This document shows, piece after piece, positions 24,560-35,366 of a stretch of 64,000 nt of DNA. Position 1 is the stretch's first letter, and the number at the start of each line of letters is the position of its first letter. The notes below the pieces were generated by a model, which had not been told where the DNA came from, did not search any database, and saw only the letters and a list, made by a program, of their open reading frames with translations. The position numbers and the translations under genes are program-made. Source of the stretch: Conchocele bisecta. Lineage: Eukaryota > Mollusca > Bivalvia > Lucinida > Thyasiridae. Where the stretch lies: positions 67,329,484-67,393,483 of the forward strand of contig CM055274.1 of assembly GCA_029237695.1 (NCBI GenBank), in the 5' to 3' direction.

Positions 24560-25330
24560 TAAAGTGGTAAGTTTTATGCACTTTGTATGGGCGGGCGGGC
24601 ACAGCTTGTCCAAGCAATAACTGGAGGTCTACTTGACGGATTGTAACCAAATTCATTACATGTTACATGTTTATCACGGCAAGACATAGAAGCTATTGAT
24701 TTTCAAAAATTTCTGATGACTTATCTCCCTTTGGCGGCCATTTTTATTTTTCACACTCTGTATCCGTGTCCACGCAATAACTCAAGTTCTACTTCACCGC
24801 TCGTAACCAAATTCGGTATACATGTTTATCATGGCAACACGAAGAAGCACATTGATTTTGAAAAATTTCCAATTACTTATCTCCTCTTGCGGACATTTTA
24901 AATCTTCGCACTCTGTATCCTTGTCCACGCAATAACTCAAGTTCTACTTCACCGCTCGTAACCAAATTCGGTACACATGTTTATCACGGCAAGACAAAGA
25001 AGCCTATTGATTTTGAAAAATTTCCAATGACTTATCTCCCCTTGGCAGCCATTTTTTATTTTCCCACTATGTATCCTTGTCCACGCAATAACTCAAGTTC
25101 TACTTCACCGATCGTAACCAAATTTGGTATACATATTTATCACGGCATGACGAAGAAGCCTATTGATTTACAAAAAAAATTGATGACTTATTTTCCCTTG
25201 GCGGCCATTTTTAATTTGTGAACTCTATCCTTTTTCATTTTTGTACTTCTTATCCTTATCCACGCAAAAACTAAAGTTCTACATGACCTGTCATAACCAA
25301 ATTCGGTATAAATGTAAGATGAAGAAGCCT
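24560..25330 (+). repeat. Repeat family G, five to six units of about 155 bp
   Basis: Units hold GTCCACGCAATAACTCAAGT, GTAACCAAATTCGGTATACA, ATCACGGCAAGAC, GAAGAAGCCTATTGATTTT and GACTTATCTCCCCTTGGCGG. Single copies lie at 26,190-26,400 and, reversed, at 46,985-47,240 and 41,300-41,380. Confidence 0.8.
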
Positions 25331-25556
25331 ATTTATTATATACCTACCCATGAAATACATAGTTATACGATGTAAATAAAAGTCATATGTTCTCATCGAT
25401 GAAATAAACTTCCGGTGAAAATACGACTACTTCCGCTATCTATATTCATAACGCGCATCTGCAGTGCCGGATTGCAAATAGGCTGCAAATACACATTCAT
25501 TACCGTATACAGTCTAAAAAACTGCTAATTTCCATGGAGCGGTATATAATAAATAG

Positions 25557-25696
25557 AATATTCATATTTTTGCAACGAATATGACATATATGTTCATCTC
25601 GTGGTGTGACATGTCCATAATTTCACGAGTGAAATATGGACATTTCACACCACTCGATGAACGTATATGTCATATTCGTTGCAAAAATATGAATAT
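25557..25696. repeat. 140-bp palindrome
   Basis: A nearly perfect hairpin. The arm GATATTCATATTTTTGCAAC is mirrored at the far end, and the centre is ATTTCACGAGTGAAAT. It splits a family G unit. Probably a foldback MITE, or formed by inverted duplication. Confidence 0.75.
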
Positions 25697-25845
25697 CCTT
25701 GTCCACGCAATAACTCAAGTTCTACTTATCCTATTTATTACACTTACATATGTACATTTAGTCTGTTTTTGAGATTTTAATCAATGAATTGTGATGTGCG
25801 CATGAATAGTTATACAATGACGCGTTTTCCTGCGTTTTGACGTTA

Positions 25846-25888
25846 CGTTGTGTAACGTCAAATGTGACGTCAAATGTGACGTCATGGA
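25846..25888. promoter_or_regulatory. Cluster of CRE sites (GTGACGTCA)
   Basis: AACGTCAAATGTGACGTCAA is followed by another TGTGACGTCA, giving two full CRE palindromes and one half site within 45 bp, outside the long CRE array. Function unproven. Confidence 0.35.
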
Positions 25889-26399
25889 AACTTTTTGAAA
25901 TCCAAATTACGAAGCTGTTTCTATGAACCAGATATATTGAGTGCCTGTTTGGAATGTGTTTAATCACATTAACATTCTAGATCAGACGAGACCCTTTCCA
26001 AGTTTTCAAATAACTTTATTTTGCGTGTAATAAAAATTAAACATTTTGCATGGTAGCTCGTGGTTTCCAAGGAAGCACGCGCGCAATTACGGACGGGTGT
26101 TCTCTTCATGGTGTATTATTTGTAAGGAGTTGATTACGGGTTTTCTCTCACAGCGAAACCCGTGCAAATAATTTGCAAGAGTGTAATAAATGTTTATATC
26201 ACAGCAAGACGAAGAAGCCCTTGTCAAAAATTTCCCATGACATATCTCCTCTTGGTGGCCATTTTTTTATTTTCGCACTTTATATTCTTGTCCATGAAAT
26301 AACTCAAGTTCTACTTGACCAAATTCGGTATACATGTTTATCAAGGCAAGATGAAGAACCATATTGGTTTTCAGTGACTTGTCTCCCCTTGTTGACTGG

Positions 26400-26957
26400 C
26401 CTTGCCTCGACGGGCCTAATAATGGCCAAAATGAAATACTGTACACAATATGTAGGATTAATAGTAATTGGGCATTAACACATTACTGTATTTCGGTGAT
26501 ATTAGATTTTAATTGTGATATTTCTGAATATTTCAGTATGCAGGAGGGCACAAGTTGATCGGGAGCTAGACTGGGGACAAATGGTGTAAGCCCTATTTCT
26601 CCAGTGATAGTCATAAATGGGACAATCTGGTCAAATGTCTTTCCTGTTAGTTTGACCGACGTATATCTACATGTAGATCAACCTTTGCCATCATGTTGAT
26701 TGTTAGTACCAGAGCTCTCCGTAAGCGCCGGCTGCCGGCGATTTAGCCGACTACTCGCTCAGTTGGCGCCGGCTACAATTCACAAGGTCGTAAAAAATTA
26801 CTCTTTTTTTTTCTTTTTTTTTTACAAAACACGGGTGGGTGGTGGTCGGGCAAATGAGACGGCGTAAATTAACGGTATGGGTTCCTCCTTATAGGAATCA
26901 CGATTTGCCTGGTTTAGCCCTCAGGTACGTTTTTATCTTTGGCTCTTTAGTTACCAG
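26400..26957. other. Intergenic sequence without recognised features
   Basis: Contains TTCTTTTTTTTTT runs and nothing that I can support as a gene or element. The Harbinger element inserted directly after this stretch. Confidence 0.5.
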
Positions 26958-27257
26958 CAGGGCCCAGTTGTTCAAAACATCAGTTAGCTTAACGGACTGT
27001 TAAATCCTTAACTGAATGGTTAAAATCTCTGTTAAATTTTAACCAATTACCGTAGTTAACTGTTGTTCAAAAATATTGTTTGGTTAACTGATCGCTAACT
27101 GATCGATAAATTTAACAGTGGTCCGGACCTCTGTTAACCGGTTAATTGATCAGTTAAAATTTGTATCCAATATGGCCGCCCAAGTTCAAGTGTTGGATTT
27201 CTGCCGCAGAGGCCTAAAATAAGAATTCATCGCCAAAATGTATACAAATTATCAGAA

Positions 27258-30200
27258 ATGACAGAGAGAGAGTGCAAAGACAGGTATCGCTTTTCTAAAA
27301 ATGGCATCGAGTATTTATGTTCACTCATCAACGATGACGTTGAGAGGAAGACTTGCAGAAATTTTGCACTGACTGTAGAAACGCAAGTTCTACTGACTTT
27401 ACGTTTTTTTTTTTTTTTTTTGGCCTCTGGCAACTTCTTGCAAGTCATTGGCGATTCACTGGCTGTTGACAAGTCGTCAGTGAGTCGCGCTATTGACAAC
27501 GTGTGCTGTGCACTAGTGTCCAAAATGAATGCATTTATTAAGTTCCCTTCTGCCACAGGCCACCATACCGGGATGGATGGTTCTACACCATCGGCGGCTT
27601 TTCCAAACGTCATTGGATGCGTGGATGGCTCACATATACGCATCCAAGCACCCGTCGAGGACGAGAAGAGCTATGTGAACAGAAAATGTTACCATAGCAT
27701 TAATGTTATGGCAGTATGCGACCATGAAGGCAAGTATTTCTTGATTATTATTCCCCACCCACCCATAAATTATTTTATCCCCAACGAACTCGCCCAAAGT
27801 TCAGTGTTATTGTATGTTTTTGTTCCGTTAGTGATATGTAGTGCAGATATACTTTGCAAAAAACAGTGTGTTGACTTACACTATAACGATATAAGGATCA
27901 CATAATGTCACGTTATTTAAGATGAAACACTGTTTTGTTTTGATGAATTTCTACGTCCATGTGGAAAGCGGGGGTGTCACACGAAACACTAAAATACACC
28001 CAAATATACTCTAATACACCCAAATACAGTCTAAATACAGATAAATATACTACAAATACACCATAGTTAGTGTCAGATAGTAGTATAAATCATATATTTA
28101 CACAAAACACATCATATAATTGACGAAATAGTTAAATTGGCCATATTTTCGATTAATGAAAATGGTGTCATTGTCAGATTTGTGTGTAACCGGAAAGCGG
28201 TGACCCAGATATGCGCAGCAAGTGTAATCTATAGTCTGTTTCATAAAACACCATTTCATTAAATGGGGTATCCAACGGGGAGCCAGGTGAAATATAAATG
28301 GTCCAGTGCAGCAGGTGCTTGCTAATTATTTTTTTTTTTATTAGGGCCCTGTCGAGAATTCACCCTATCCGTCCGTCTGTCTGTCTCCGTCCGTCCCGCA
28401 CGTCCGTTTAATTATTTGAAAATTTGTGTAAGAATTTCTCAAATCACATATAATTTCTTGTTTGCCTTTACGGCTAATATCATCATATTGCACAAATGCA
28501 TTACTTAGTAACTATATATCCTCGCTATATTATAACTAGCTGTGTATAACAGTGTTACTGTAGATCTCACGATCCGTCTCAACAGGATCTGCACTTTTAT
28601 CTTCATACTGCCTTCTGATCAGGATCTTCACTTACGAATCATAACACATACATATACAAACATACAATTAATTAATGCTAATTAATGTTCACCTTTTAAA
28701 TCGGGGTGTTCCTTAATTGGCTTACCGGTTTGAGTGAGTGAGTGAGTGAGTGAATAGGGTTTAACGTCCGCTTTTCTGACATAGAGGTACAAGCCTCAGG
28801 GAGTCTACACGCAGACGGGTCAACAGGGTCGAGTCCCATATCCACCTGTCCAAGGGGGGTAAATCCCAACTTCAGAACTCAATATTTACAATCAAAATAT
28901 ATATTCAGTCCTGAAATTAGAACAACCTGATCTGGTGCCAGGCCCTCACCACACCAGCATCATTTATCCCATCCCCTAAAAGTAATAGGATTAGCGCTAA
29001 TCTTACTTTTATATATGGGGCATAGCCCGACTCAACTCTCACATACAAGAAAGCCAAAAATGTACATGAGGGCCAAATCCGGTATAGTGGGTTCCGGAAA
29101 GTATGAACCCAATCGTTAAGCCAGTTTAGTCGCCTTTTACGACAAGCAATGGCTACTGCAGCACTATTCTCAGGATCAGTTGATCCCGCCCCGGTGCCTG
29201 CACGGGGCATACTTACCGGTTTGAATTTAAATATGCACTAACCCAATCCATTTACCTTTACGCACATACCTTAATTTCTATATTACGGGTAATTTCTATG
29301 GAACGCCAAATCTACATAAACTCAAATAATTAATGCTAGCTTCAAATAATTAGTGCTCTCTCTAATTCTATTAGTGCACTCTCAATTTCAATTAGTGATC
29401 TCTCTAATTAAATTTGTGCTCTCTCTAATTCAATTTGCGCTCTCTCTAATTCAATTTCATTAATAGAGAGAGCATGAATTAAATTTGAGAGAGCACTAAT
29501 TGAATTTGAGATATCACTAATTGAATTTGAGAGAGCACAAATTGAATTTGAGAGAGCACTAATTGAATTAGAGAGAGCATTAAATGTATGTGTTTTTGAG
29601 CTCTCTGCAAATAATATAGAGCTAGCACGAATTCAATTAATGCTCTCTCTAATTCAATTAGAGATCTCTCTAATTCAATTAGTGCTCTCTCTAATTGAAT
29701 TTATGCTCTCTCTAATTGAATTTGTGCTCTCTAATTCAAATTTGTGCTCTCTCTAATTCAATTTGTGCTCTCTAATTGAAATTTGTGCTCTCTCTAATTG
29801 AATTTGTGCTCTCTCTAATTGAATTTGTGCTCTCTCTAATTCAAATTTGTGCTCTCTAATTCAATTTGTGCTCTCTAATTCAATTTGTGCTCTCTCTAAT
29901 TCAATTTGTGCTCTCTCTATTAATTATCATTACAGCTAGAGCTAATTGAATTAAAGAAACGTCATCTTGTATATCTTGACGGCTATTCTACATAAATGTA
30001 TCGTCATTTTACCTAAATATATGCATTACATAATGTTTGTAGATTAATAGTATTCGTATATGTTGGTATTTATACTTTCCATTCAAAACTTGATTATAAA
30101 AGGTATGATTAGTGTTAGGAACAATACAAAATGACTAATATTTGAACTTTGACCTTGAATATGACCTTGACCGTGCATCACATGTCATCTTCCTTCACTT

Positions 30201-33200
30201 CAAATTTTAGTTCTTATTATAGTATGCAAATAATATTGCCATCAAACATTGAAGCACTGGTTTATAGAGTGATTTGAACAATTATACATGTTAATGCTTA
30301 TTTTCAAAACAGCGGCCATCTTGGACGCCATCTTGAATATCTCCATGTTTACTCGACATATTTCCATTTCAACTATATATGTTCATTATATATTGTCTGT
30401 AGAGTATTCTGATATGCTGATGTGTATACTTTTGTAAAATGTGTAGGGTCCGTACCTCAGACTGACTGGCATTGGAACATATACATATTTTCATTGAAGT
30501 TGATCTCTTTGTGCTGAAATATTTTGGATTCCTGTCCTCAAGATGTACAGCAACATGACACATATGTTGATTTCGGTCAAATATTGAAGTTGTTTATTTT
30601 TCACCAAAAGTTGGAACATACTTTGTACACTCTATCATAGAATAGCCGTCCAGGATGTTGAATATATATTCAATTTATCAATCAGCGAGTGTCCTAAATT
30701 TGCAAAACTATGTCCAAACACTGCGAGGAGGAGGAGGCAAACTTCGAACAACAGTATGTACTGTGTAACTGTGTATCCCCTCATATCGTGTAGATATACA
30801 AGTTCTTTCCGTATCTTCACATTGTTCATATTATGACTAGTGTAGAGCCACGTCAGTCTGTGTGGATCATTGGTGACCAGTGTATACACATGTCAGTCTC
30901 TCCAATTCAATTAGTGATCTCTTTAATTCAATTTGTGCTCTCTCTAATTGAATTTGTGCTCTCTCTAATTGAATTTGTGCTCTCTCTAATTCAATTTACA
31001 AGTGCTCTCTCTAATTCAATTTGTGCTCTCTCTAATTCAAATTTGTGCTCTTTCTAATTGAATGTGTGCTCTCTCTAATTCAATTTGTGCTCTCTCTAAT
31101 TCAATTTGTGCTCTCTCTAATTCAATTTATGCTCTCTCTAATTCAATTTGTGCTTAATTCAATTTATGCTCTCTCTAATTCAATTTGTGCTCTCTCTAAT
31201 TCAATTTGTGCTCTCTTTGTGCTCTCTCTAATTCAATTTGTGCTCTCTCTAATTCAAATTTGTGCTCTCTCTAATTGAATTTGTGCTCTCTATAATTCAA
31301 TTTGTGCTCTCTCTAATTCAATTTGTGCTCTCTCTATTAATTATCATTAGAGAGAGCACAAATTGAATTAGAGAGAGCACAAATTGAATTAGAGAGAGAG
31401 CACAAATTCAGTTAGAGAGAGCACAAATTCAGTTAGAGAGAGCACAAATTCAGTTAGAGAGAGCACAAATTGAATTAGAGAGAGCAAATTGAATTAGAGA
31501 GAGCACTAATTATTTGAAGCTAGCATTAATTATTTGAGTTTATGTAGATTTGGCGTTCCATAAATTTCGAGCATGTGCACTCTAAACTGCGCTCGTTTTT
31601 TTGTGTTAAATTGTTACAATCCTTATAAATATATTTCGTTTCACCGATGTTAGGCCATTCATAAAAATAAAAAAGTACTTTGGTTCTCAGACACGGGGTT
31701 TGCAGAATGTGACGCGTGGGAGGGGGTTGGCTATCTTTTTGTTTGTTTAAAATGTTCTATTCGGATTTTTTTCAAGTTTCCATCTTTTATCAGACATTAT
31801 TGGATTTAACCTGTGTTTTGCATGGGATTGGCTTTTCTTGATCATGTGGCGAATTGATAGTACGGTTTTATTTATCCATGAAGATGAAATGCTCGATGCG
31901 CAGGGAATTTTCTGACGCTGCGATATCTGAGAACCAACGTACTTGTGTATGGTATTTTGATATTTCACATTTGCATGTATTGTGGGAATGAATGGCCTTT
32001 TTGTTGAATTTATCGGGGTATAAACTTGGAAAAGTCGAGGGAATACTGGACGCAAGGCCGGAAGGCCTCGTCCAGTATTTTCCGCGTCTTTTCCAAGTTT
32101 ATATCCCCGATAAATTCAACAAAAAGGCCATTCATTCCTTATAATTCCAGCATTTGAAATAAATTCATCAAGAAAATGTGTTTATTTTCCGTTTTCTTAA
32201 GAACTATTTTAACTGCGCCTCATGGTTACGGAAAGTAGTTCGGCGTGGGAGTTTACTGGAATATAAATTTTGGACAGATACTTGCTACGGGCCAATCAAA
32301 TGTTAGGGAATTGTGTAAATATTTTTGTGCTGGAATTATATCCCCGATAAATTCAACAAAAAGGCCATTCATTCCTTATAATTCCAGCATTTGAAATAAA
32401 CTCATCAAGAAAATGTGTTTATTTTCCGTTTTCTTAAGAATTATTTTAACTGCGCCTGACGGTTACGGAAAGTACTTCGGCATGGGAGTTTACTGGGATA
32501 TAAATTTTGGACAGAGACTTACTACGGACCAATCGAATGTCAGGGAAATGTGTAAATATTTTTGTGCTGGAATTATTGACATATACCTATATTCGACAGG
32601 ACGATTCACATCCATAAACGCAAAATGGCCCGGATCAGCTCATGACAGCCATGTATTTACGAACTCGAGCCTAGGGGACCACCTTGAAAGAAACCACAGA
32701 TTCTTAGAAGATGGCATATTGCTGGGAGATAGCGGGTAAGTATTCATCCACAAAACTGAGCAACATGTCACTGGAGAAATGGGGCTTATGGGTTTTGGGG
32801 CTTATGGGTTTTGCGACGAATGTAGATCCTGTCATGCTTGTAACAAGCAAATAGGTAATAATTATGATTGAACATGTTTCGAGCAATTTGTACAGGGTAA
32901 TTGTAATATGAATACAGAATTGACGGTTTGGTATTACTATTTGTGACGTTGACTAGATAAATGGGGCTTATTGGTTTTGCGACCATGCAGTGGGTCATCA
33001 GATCAGCATGTACATCCCCACAGTAATCAGATATGCACCGTTCAATATTCCACCAATTACAAATATATACAAATCAAATCACAAATACCATAATCTCCAT
33101 TTCTCCAGTTACAACCATATAAGTGATTACAGGTACGCATGCAAACCATACATGATGACGCATCGTGATCCTGGACAAGATCGAGGTCGCCAACGTTACC

Positions 33201-33987
33201 AGACATGTCACATGTGTACAACGGTCGACAATAGAGAGAACGTTGGTAGATGGAAAAGGCGCTTCCACGTACTCCACACAGAGGTATGTGTGTTAATGTT
33301 TTTGTATACTAAAATCATCAAAGTACTGAACGTACTGAAATATGTTATCTCCACAAAAACTGATCGGTGTGTGGGGTAAGTCAACTTTGTAAAACACACT
33401 GATGTCACTTGCAGGGTCGGTACTGGAATATATAAAAAATCTTCCACCCATGCTAGTTCCGTACTGTCTCGTGAGACCTGAAGATAATAGCAGCCATGTA
33501 TGTCTTGATTTGTATTTTCCAGGATTTAACGGATAAACTCAGCACAAAACTGTGAAAACTGTAGAGAATAATATATGTACAGTTTTATATACAAAGCAAG
33601 ACAGATCAAACACCCTTTAAATTCATAATGCAAATTCAATACATTTGATCCGTTTAAAGTTTGCGAGGAGTCTTTTGGACTCTACGCATTTCAAACATAC
33701 AAATGTATCGTCCACCCCAGTAAACGCAACCTACCCTGTTTAATTGAACATATCCTGTCTATAATAGATGAGATCATCCATTTCAGATAAGAATGACACT
33801 GACCAAAGCATGCCTCATTATAATGGCATGTGCAGTTCTGCACAATATTGCTATATTGTTGAAAGAGACATTTAATGACGAAGACGACGTCGATCAGCAA
33901 CTGGAGACGCCTGTATACAATGGGCCAGAGACTGGCAAAGGTATCCGGGACCACTTTGCCTTTCAGTATTTTAATGCACGCCATTAA
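27258..33987 (+). CDS. HARBI1-type Harbinger transposase, four exons, 319 aa
   Basis: DDE-type nuclease that cuts and inserts the transposon. Exons: 27,258-27,729, 32,600-32,735, 33,133-33,283 and 33,787-33,987; phases 1, 2 and 0 join exactly. Introns 2 and 3 are GT-AG; intron 1 has a GC donor (GCAAGT) and an AG acceptor. Seen residues: D123 in GCVDGSHIRIQ, D173 in WPGSAHDS, and a third acidic candidate E238 before VGRWKRRF. A helix-turn-helix-like segment (GDSLAVDKSSVSRAID) lies at residues 65-80, and MACAVLHNIA near the C-terminus is typical of the family. The reading frame is intact across all exons. Odd points are an 18-T run in exon 1 giving an extra Phe stretch (residues 50-54), and an upstream frame at 27,171 that looks like the usual N-terminus but is shifted. 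The partner is the SANT-like protein at 35,367-38,642. Confidence 0.85.
27404..27421 (+). repeat. T18 run inside transposase exon 1
   Basis: An 18-base homopolymer encodes five Phe and the start of a Leu codon where family members usually have one Phe. The run length decides the frame, so a one-base sequencing or slippage error would break the gene. Confidence 0.9.
28734..29211 (-). mobile_element. SINE with 13-bp target-site duplication
   Basis: Flanked by CTTACCGGTTTGA at 28,721-28,733 and 29,212-29,224. On the minus strand it starts near TATGCCCCGTGCAGGCACCG, contains CTTGTCGTAAAAGGCGACTA (a conserved central word of many molluscan SINEs) and ends in a (TCAC)n tail. It sits in intron 1 of the transposase. 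Confidence 0.8.
29299..31560. mobile_element. 2.3-kb foldback element, TA duplication, arms of 21-bp repeats
   Basis: The ends TGGAACGCCAAATCTACATA (left) and the exact inverse (right) are flanked by TA at 29,297-29,298 and 31,561-31,562. The arms continue inward as tandem 21-bp units GCTCTCTCTAATTCAATTTG plus T, in blocks of both orientations (29,370-29,930 and 30,895-31,510). The middle (29,940-30,890) is non-repetitive and shows no transposase. The TA duplication suggests Tc1/mariner-type mobilisation; the superfamily is unproven. Confidence 0.75.
31986..32138. repeat. 153-bp palindrome in transposase intron 1
   Basis: Arms start GAATGAATGGCCTTTTTGTT and meet at about 32,062 around AAGGCCGGAAGGCCT. 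Its right arm is the beginning of the 237-bp direct duplication that follows. Confidence 0.8.
32101..32577 (+). repeat. 237-bp tandem duplication
   Basis: ATATCCCCGATAAATTCAAC starts at 32,101 and again at 32,338, and the two copies run almost identically to about 32,575. The second copy abuts the acceptor of transposase exon 2, so the duplication lies wholly in intron 1. The open frame at 32,413-32,599 is intron. Confidence 0.85.
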
Positions 33988-34084
33988 ATACCAAAAAAGT
34001 TATAACAATATAGTGAAGGTTTATTAAACAATTGGACAATAATTATATGACTTGCAGGAAGCAACAGTCACTGTTAAGTAATCG

Positions 34085-34490
34085 ATCAAACAGATATTCA
34101 AATAGATATATAATTGATTTAACAAGATATCTCTTTAAACATAGAAGATATCTGTTTCAATAAACAAGATATCTGTTTGGCTATATAAGATATCTTATTC
34201 ATAGAAGTAGATATCTTTTTCATTGACGCTAAACAGATGTCTCGTTCTGTCAGAGATATATTATTGACGGAAAGAGATATCTGAAAGAGATATCTTATTG
34301 ACTGAAAGAGATATCTGTAACTCTGAAACAGATAGATATATTGTTATTATCATAGAGATATATATTTCAGAGTTACACATATCTCTTTGAGTCAATAAGA
34401 TATCTCTTTCATTCAATAAGATATCTCTTTCAATCAACAAGATATCTCTTTCTGACAAACAGATATCTTATTGACTGAAAAAGACCCCAT
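34085..34490. repeat. AAGATATCT repeat block, about 21-bp units, both orientations
   Basis: Units such as AAGATATCTCTTTCAATCAA occur in both orientations around the palindrome AGATATCT, downstream of the transposase stop codon. Confidence 0.8.
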
Positions 34491-35102
34491 GTTCACTCAC
34501 TGTGAGTTAGATGCATGTTTTCATGAAGGGGTTTACTACTACCCGTCTTAAAATATATCGTTAATGAAATCAGGCGGGCTGACTTTCTTGAAGTAATGCA
34601 CTATTGATTGAATCCATATCGTAAACTAAACAAACGGGTTTTCTACGTTCGCTCATTTGTTTAGCGTAAGTACACAATCTGTCGTGCAATATTTCACGAC
34701 AATCGCCTCCAAATGGTTACATAAACGATATATATTTAATCACCACAGTAGTGACAATATAAGTGTATACATAGCTTCTTCCAGTAGTTTGCACATGGTA
34801 TCTGCAGTTGTACAGTGCAAAACATGTACAAAGTAGTAAACAGTATAATTAATGGTGACACTGTATGTATTTTGCACCTGATATTTAGACCAATAGCCCG
34901 AAAATCGCTCAGTCAGTGAATTTTCACAGAAACTTTAACACAAACTTCTAAGTCATTTGACCTTGACATAGGGGCACATGGGCTGCATGAGTGGGACATA
35001 GAATGAATATATGGATGTTGACTAATAAGCATATGAAGTTTCAAGTCAATGTGACTTAGGACTGCAGAGATATAAGGTGTTTAAAAACTTTAACGCAGAT
35101 TT

Positions 35103-35303
<201 letters not shown>

Positions 35304-35366
35304 CCTGACGTCATTGTGATCATTATGTCTCGCTTTCCGCAAGCGGACTGGACAATAAATTGCCCT

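Noticed and set aside
30833..31278. Plus-strand frames rich in LSLIQFV
   Set aside because: Translation of the 21-bp GCTCTCTCTAATTCAATTTG units of the foldback element.
32413..32599. Upstream part of the open frame before transposase exon 2
   Set aside because: It belongs to the second copy of the 237-bp duplication in the intron. The family resemblance and the splice phase both start at 32,600.
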